In this document: piece by piece, positions 7,554 to 9,037 of the stretch | Numbering within the stretch: the stretch's first letter is position 1 | Layout of the letters: each line of letters starts with the position of its first letter | NCBI GenBank assembly: GCA_025355115.1 | Contig: JANXLO010000210.1 | Location: 1-9,037 of the forward strand | Direction of reading: 5' to 3' | Length of the DNA stretch: 9,037 bases | DNA from: Chthonomonadaceae bacterium | GTDB taxonomy: Bacteria; Armatimonadota; Chthonomonadetes; Chthonomonadales; Chthonomonadaceae | Program-made: the position numbers and the translations under genes | The notes under the pieces: generated by a model | What the model was told of the DNA's origin: nothing | The model's input: only the letters and a program-made list of their open reading frames with translations | The model's database searches: none

Positions 7554-7988
7554 CTACTTGGGAGCTTCAGCCTGCATCATCCCTTCAGGCTCTGCGTGTC
7601 CATGATGACACATCGCGCATGTCGCCTTTTTGTCGATGGTTTTGTATTTGCTGTTGAGGTCGTTGACGAGGGTTATCATCTCCCTTGCCTTCAGTTTCAT
7701 CGGCTTGTCGTCCTTTTCGAAGCCGCTGTGATCAGCGTTTATTACGTGACAGAAGGCACAGTTGACGCCTAGAGCTGTGTTGTAGTCGTGCATAACCGGA
7801 CCGAGCTTATCGGCGGGTAGGTTTTTGAGCACAAGAATGTTCTTGTACTTCTGCTTAGCGGTCATCGTCTTGGCGGGGGCTTTTTTGCCCTCCTGCGCAT
7901 GGACGAGCGCTCCGAGGAGGCCGAGCGGGGCGATGAGCGCGGCTGCCATCAGGCAGCGATGCAGCAGGCGCGAGTTTGTAATGCGCAT
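7554..7988 (-). CDS. Exported di-haem c-type cytochrome of the reaction-centre cytochrome subunit-like family
   Basis: The 144-residue protein begins with a signal peptide: basic start, hydrophobic core at 12-28 and cleavage near VHA-Q (residues 29-32). The mature part carries two haem-attachment motifs, CAFCH at 77-81 and CAMCH at 124-128. They are separated by the lysine-rich helical stretch FEKDDKPMKLKAREMITLVN (90-109). The preceding KYKNILVLKNLPADKL and VMHDYNTALGVN match short proteins annotated as 'photosynthetic reaction centre cytochrome c subunit', common in non-phototrophic Acidobacteriota. M66 is a candidate axial ligand of the first haem. It likely carries electrons in the periplasm; the partner is not visible, and no reaction-centre gene lies nearby. 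GGAAAGGAG sits five bases before the ATG, a strong ribosome site that fixes the start. The gene begins 32 bases after the glycosidase-like fragment and ends at a clear terminator. Confidence 0.88.
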   Translation of the reverse strand: MRITNSRLLHRCLMAAALIAPLGLLGALVHAQEGKKAPAKTMTAKQKYKNILVLKNLPADKLGPVMHDYNTALGVNCAFCHVINADHSGFEKDDKPMKLKAREMITLVNDLNSKYKTIDKKATCAMCHHGHAEPEGMMQAEAPK

Positions 7989-8015
7989 GATTGCTCCTTT
8001 CCAGGATGTGGCGGG

Positions 8016-8033
8016 GGATGTCAGTGGACATCC
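8016..8033. other. Short inverted repeat between the glycosidase-like fragment and the cytochrome gene
   Basis: A 7-bp perfect inverted repeat (8016-8022 and 8027-8033, loop 8023-8026) overlaps the stop codon of the fragment. It lies 14 bases upstream of the cytochrome ribosome site. It could be a small RNA stem or a dyad operator; no T-run follows it. Confidence 0.25.
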
Positions 8034-8872
8034 ACTTCGAGCCTGTCTCCCGCGGCGAGCGAGAGTGGCGTAGCGAACGTGACGATGAGGTCACCGGAAC
8101 TGTCCGCTTCAGTGCGAACGCCGAGGGGATTGGGGCCGAGACTTGCATGGACGACGGGCAATTTGCCCGCCCCATCAGGCAGTCCTGGCACTCGAATAGA
8201 CTTGATAACAAGCCGGGTGATGCCGGATTTTCGATCCGGTTTCTGCGGCAGTACAGCAATGAAACGATCAAGACGGAATGTCAGCACGCCCCCATGAGCA
8301 TGCGGCTTGAACTCTAATCGTCCCCAAAACGTGGGGGCGAAGAGGGGAGCAGAAAGAGTCCGCCACGTGCCCGGAATTTTCGGGGCGAAAGTGAGGCGAC
8401 CGAGCGCAGGGTCGTACCCGAACCCCTCCAACGCGTTACAGGCGTTCCAGTCCGCAGCCTGCGCCAGTCCGCCTGATTCCGATGAGCCGGCCTGTCCGTT
8501 ATCTGCTCTGAACCGCAAAGGCGATTGCCAGGGCGACCGAAGCGTATCGGTCCGGGCATATTCAAGACGCTGGAGTAAGTTTACCCCTTTGTCCGCATGA
8601 TTCTGCCAGATCGCCAGAATTGCCTCGCTCAGAAGAGCGGATGGCAACAGGCAATCTACGCCATCTTTGCTTTGAGGTAGGGGATTACCCGCGGAGTCGG
8701 CGCGTTGCAGCGGAGCCAGCTCAAAACCGTTGCTGGCATCGTTCTGTGACTGGAGTGTCAGTAAGACGGAGGAGATTTTCTCCTGCTGATCTTCGCGGAG
8801 GTGCACGAACGAATTGTCGAACTCACATCTGGTTGTCGCTGACGCTCCCGTCGTCCTCATCACCGGAACCAC
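8021..8872 (-). CDS. C-terminal part of a GH116-like glycoside hydrolase (5'-truncated, possible pseudogene)
   Basis: The frame holds at most 283 residues, while GH116 enzymes usually have about 800. Residues about 72-165 look like the end of the (alpha/alpha)6 barrel of that family: LLPSALLSEAILAIWQN, then TDTLRSPWQ, which resembles the family's R-x-N-P-W, then DWNACNALEGFGYDPALGRL and TFAPKIPGTW. The rest, to residue 283, looks like beta strands. The region with the nucleophile Glu of GH116 is absent; D73 could align with the acid/base Asp, but I cannot confirm this. Possible starts are GTG 8872, ATG 8860 and GTG 8806, none with a ribosome site, and the first two lie inside the divergent reductase gene. 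The upstream frame closes at 8969-8971. A decaying fragment is more likely than a working enzyme. Family assignment is by recall of motifs and is tentative. Confidence 0.5.
   Translation of the reverse strand: MVPVMRTTGASATTRCEFDNSFVHLREDQQEKISSVLLTLQSQNDASNGFELAPLQRADSAGNPLPQSKDGVDCLLPSALLSEAILAIWQNHADKGVNLLQRLEYARTDTLRSPWQSPLRFRADNGQAGSSESGGLAQAADWNACNALEGFGYDPALGRLTFAPKIPGTWRTLSAPLFAPTFWGRLEFKPHAHGGVLTFRLDRFIAVLPQKPDRKSGITRLVIKSIRVPGLPDGAGKLPVVHASLGPNPLGVRTEADSSGDLIVTFATPLSLAAGDRLEVDVH
8797..8803 (+). promoter_or_regulatory. Shine-Dalgarno site that fixes a TTG start
   Basis: GGAGGTG lies ten bases before TTG 8814. The plus-strand frame is closed by TGA at 8787-8789 and has no ATG or GTG between that stop and 8814, so this site and the TTG are the only good start signal for the reductase gene. 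Confidence 0.7.
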
Positions 8873-9037
8873 GGGCTTCCTGGGAGCCTCGTTGCTCAGC
8901 CGCCTCGTCGAGCGCGGCGACCTGCAATTGGTCGCGCTCGCCCGGGCGAAACAAGGCCTGACGCCGTCTCAGCGCGTCCTCTTCTCACTCAACCGCTTCC
9001 GCACACAGCCGCTGATCAGGCTCCCGGACGGCGTGCG
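8814..9037 (+). CDS. NAD(P)-dependent extended SDR / thioester-reductase-like protein, N-terminus (partial, runs off right edge)
   Basis: From TTG 8814 the frame is open to the window end, giving 74 codons. The protein begins MSNSHLVVADAP and then VVLITGTTGFLG (13-24). This is a first beta strand and the G-x-x-G-F-L-G dinucleotide-binding loop of extended short-chain dehydrogenases. ASLLSRLVERGDLQLVALAR (25-44) supplies the next helix and second strand. The form LVALARAK followed by an R-V/L-x-x-x-L helix is closest to the NAD_binding_4 (male-sterility/thioester reductase) group, but sugar-nucleotide epimerases cannot be excluded without the catalytic Y-x-x-x-K, which lies beyond the edge. 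It is the only plus-strand gene in the window and is transcribed away from the glycosidase-like fragment, overlapping its possible start. Confidence 0.8.
   Translation, partial: MSNSHLVVADAPVVLITGTTGFLGASLLSRLVERGDLQLVALARAKQGLTPSQRVLFSLNRFRTQPLIRLPDGV

Noticed and set aside
8620..8961. A 113-codon plus-strand open frame overlapping the right-edge reductase
   Set aside because: It is in a different frame from the G-x-x-G-F-L-G protein and lacks motifs; the reductase frame has the better ribosome site and codon pattern.

Overview
The window looks like a bacterial chromosome segment of moderately high G+C. Five complete genes and one truncated gene lie on the minus strand, and a partial gene is cut off at each edge. 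A secreted tricorn-type protease and a short di-haem cytochrome related to the photosynthetic reaction-centre cytochrome subunit are together typical of Acidobacteriota or Armatimonadota. That placement is inferred from gene content; no rRNA or other phylogenetic marker is present. I see no tRNA or rRNA gene, CRISPR array, IS element or phage gene.

Layout from the left edge: (1) the start of an unlisted minus-strand gene at 1-179, possibly a GNAT acetyltransferase; (2) a strong hairpin at 199-235 directly after the stop of (3) a 1091-residue exported tricorn-like S41 protease (240-3515), which has its own candidate promoter near 3560; (4) an alkaline-phosphatase-superfamily 'sulfatase' (3711-5123) whose nucleophile position is Thr instead of the Cys/Ser needed for formylglycine; (5) a Kbl-type alpha-oxoamine synthase (5150-6331); (6) an OppF/DppF-type ABC ATPase (6376-7437). 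Genes 6, 5 and 4 are read in that order with gaps of 44 and 26 bases and probably form an operon. (7) A clear intrinsic terminator at 7445-7476 closes the transcript of (8) the di-haem cytochrome c (7554-7988). Upstream of that lies (9) what looks like the C-terminal part of a GH116-like glycoside hydrolase (8021 to about 8810-8872). (10) A plus-strand Rossmann reductase begins at TTG 8814 behind a strong Shine-Dalgarno sequence and runs off the right edge.

The most coherent functional reading is peptide and amino-acid use: an oligopeptide-importer ATPase and a glycine/threonine-pathway enzyme in one transcript, next to a large periplasmic peptidase. This is inferred from neighbourhood only. 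The least explained points are the sulfatase-like enzyme without a formylglycine site, the terminator sitting almost on the start codon of the ABC gene, and the head-to-head junction at about 8800 where the glycosidase fragment meets the reductase gene.
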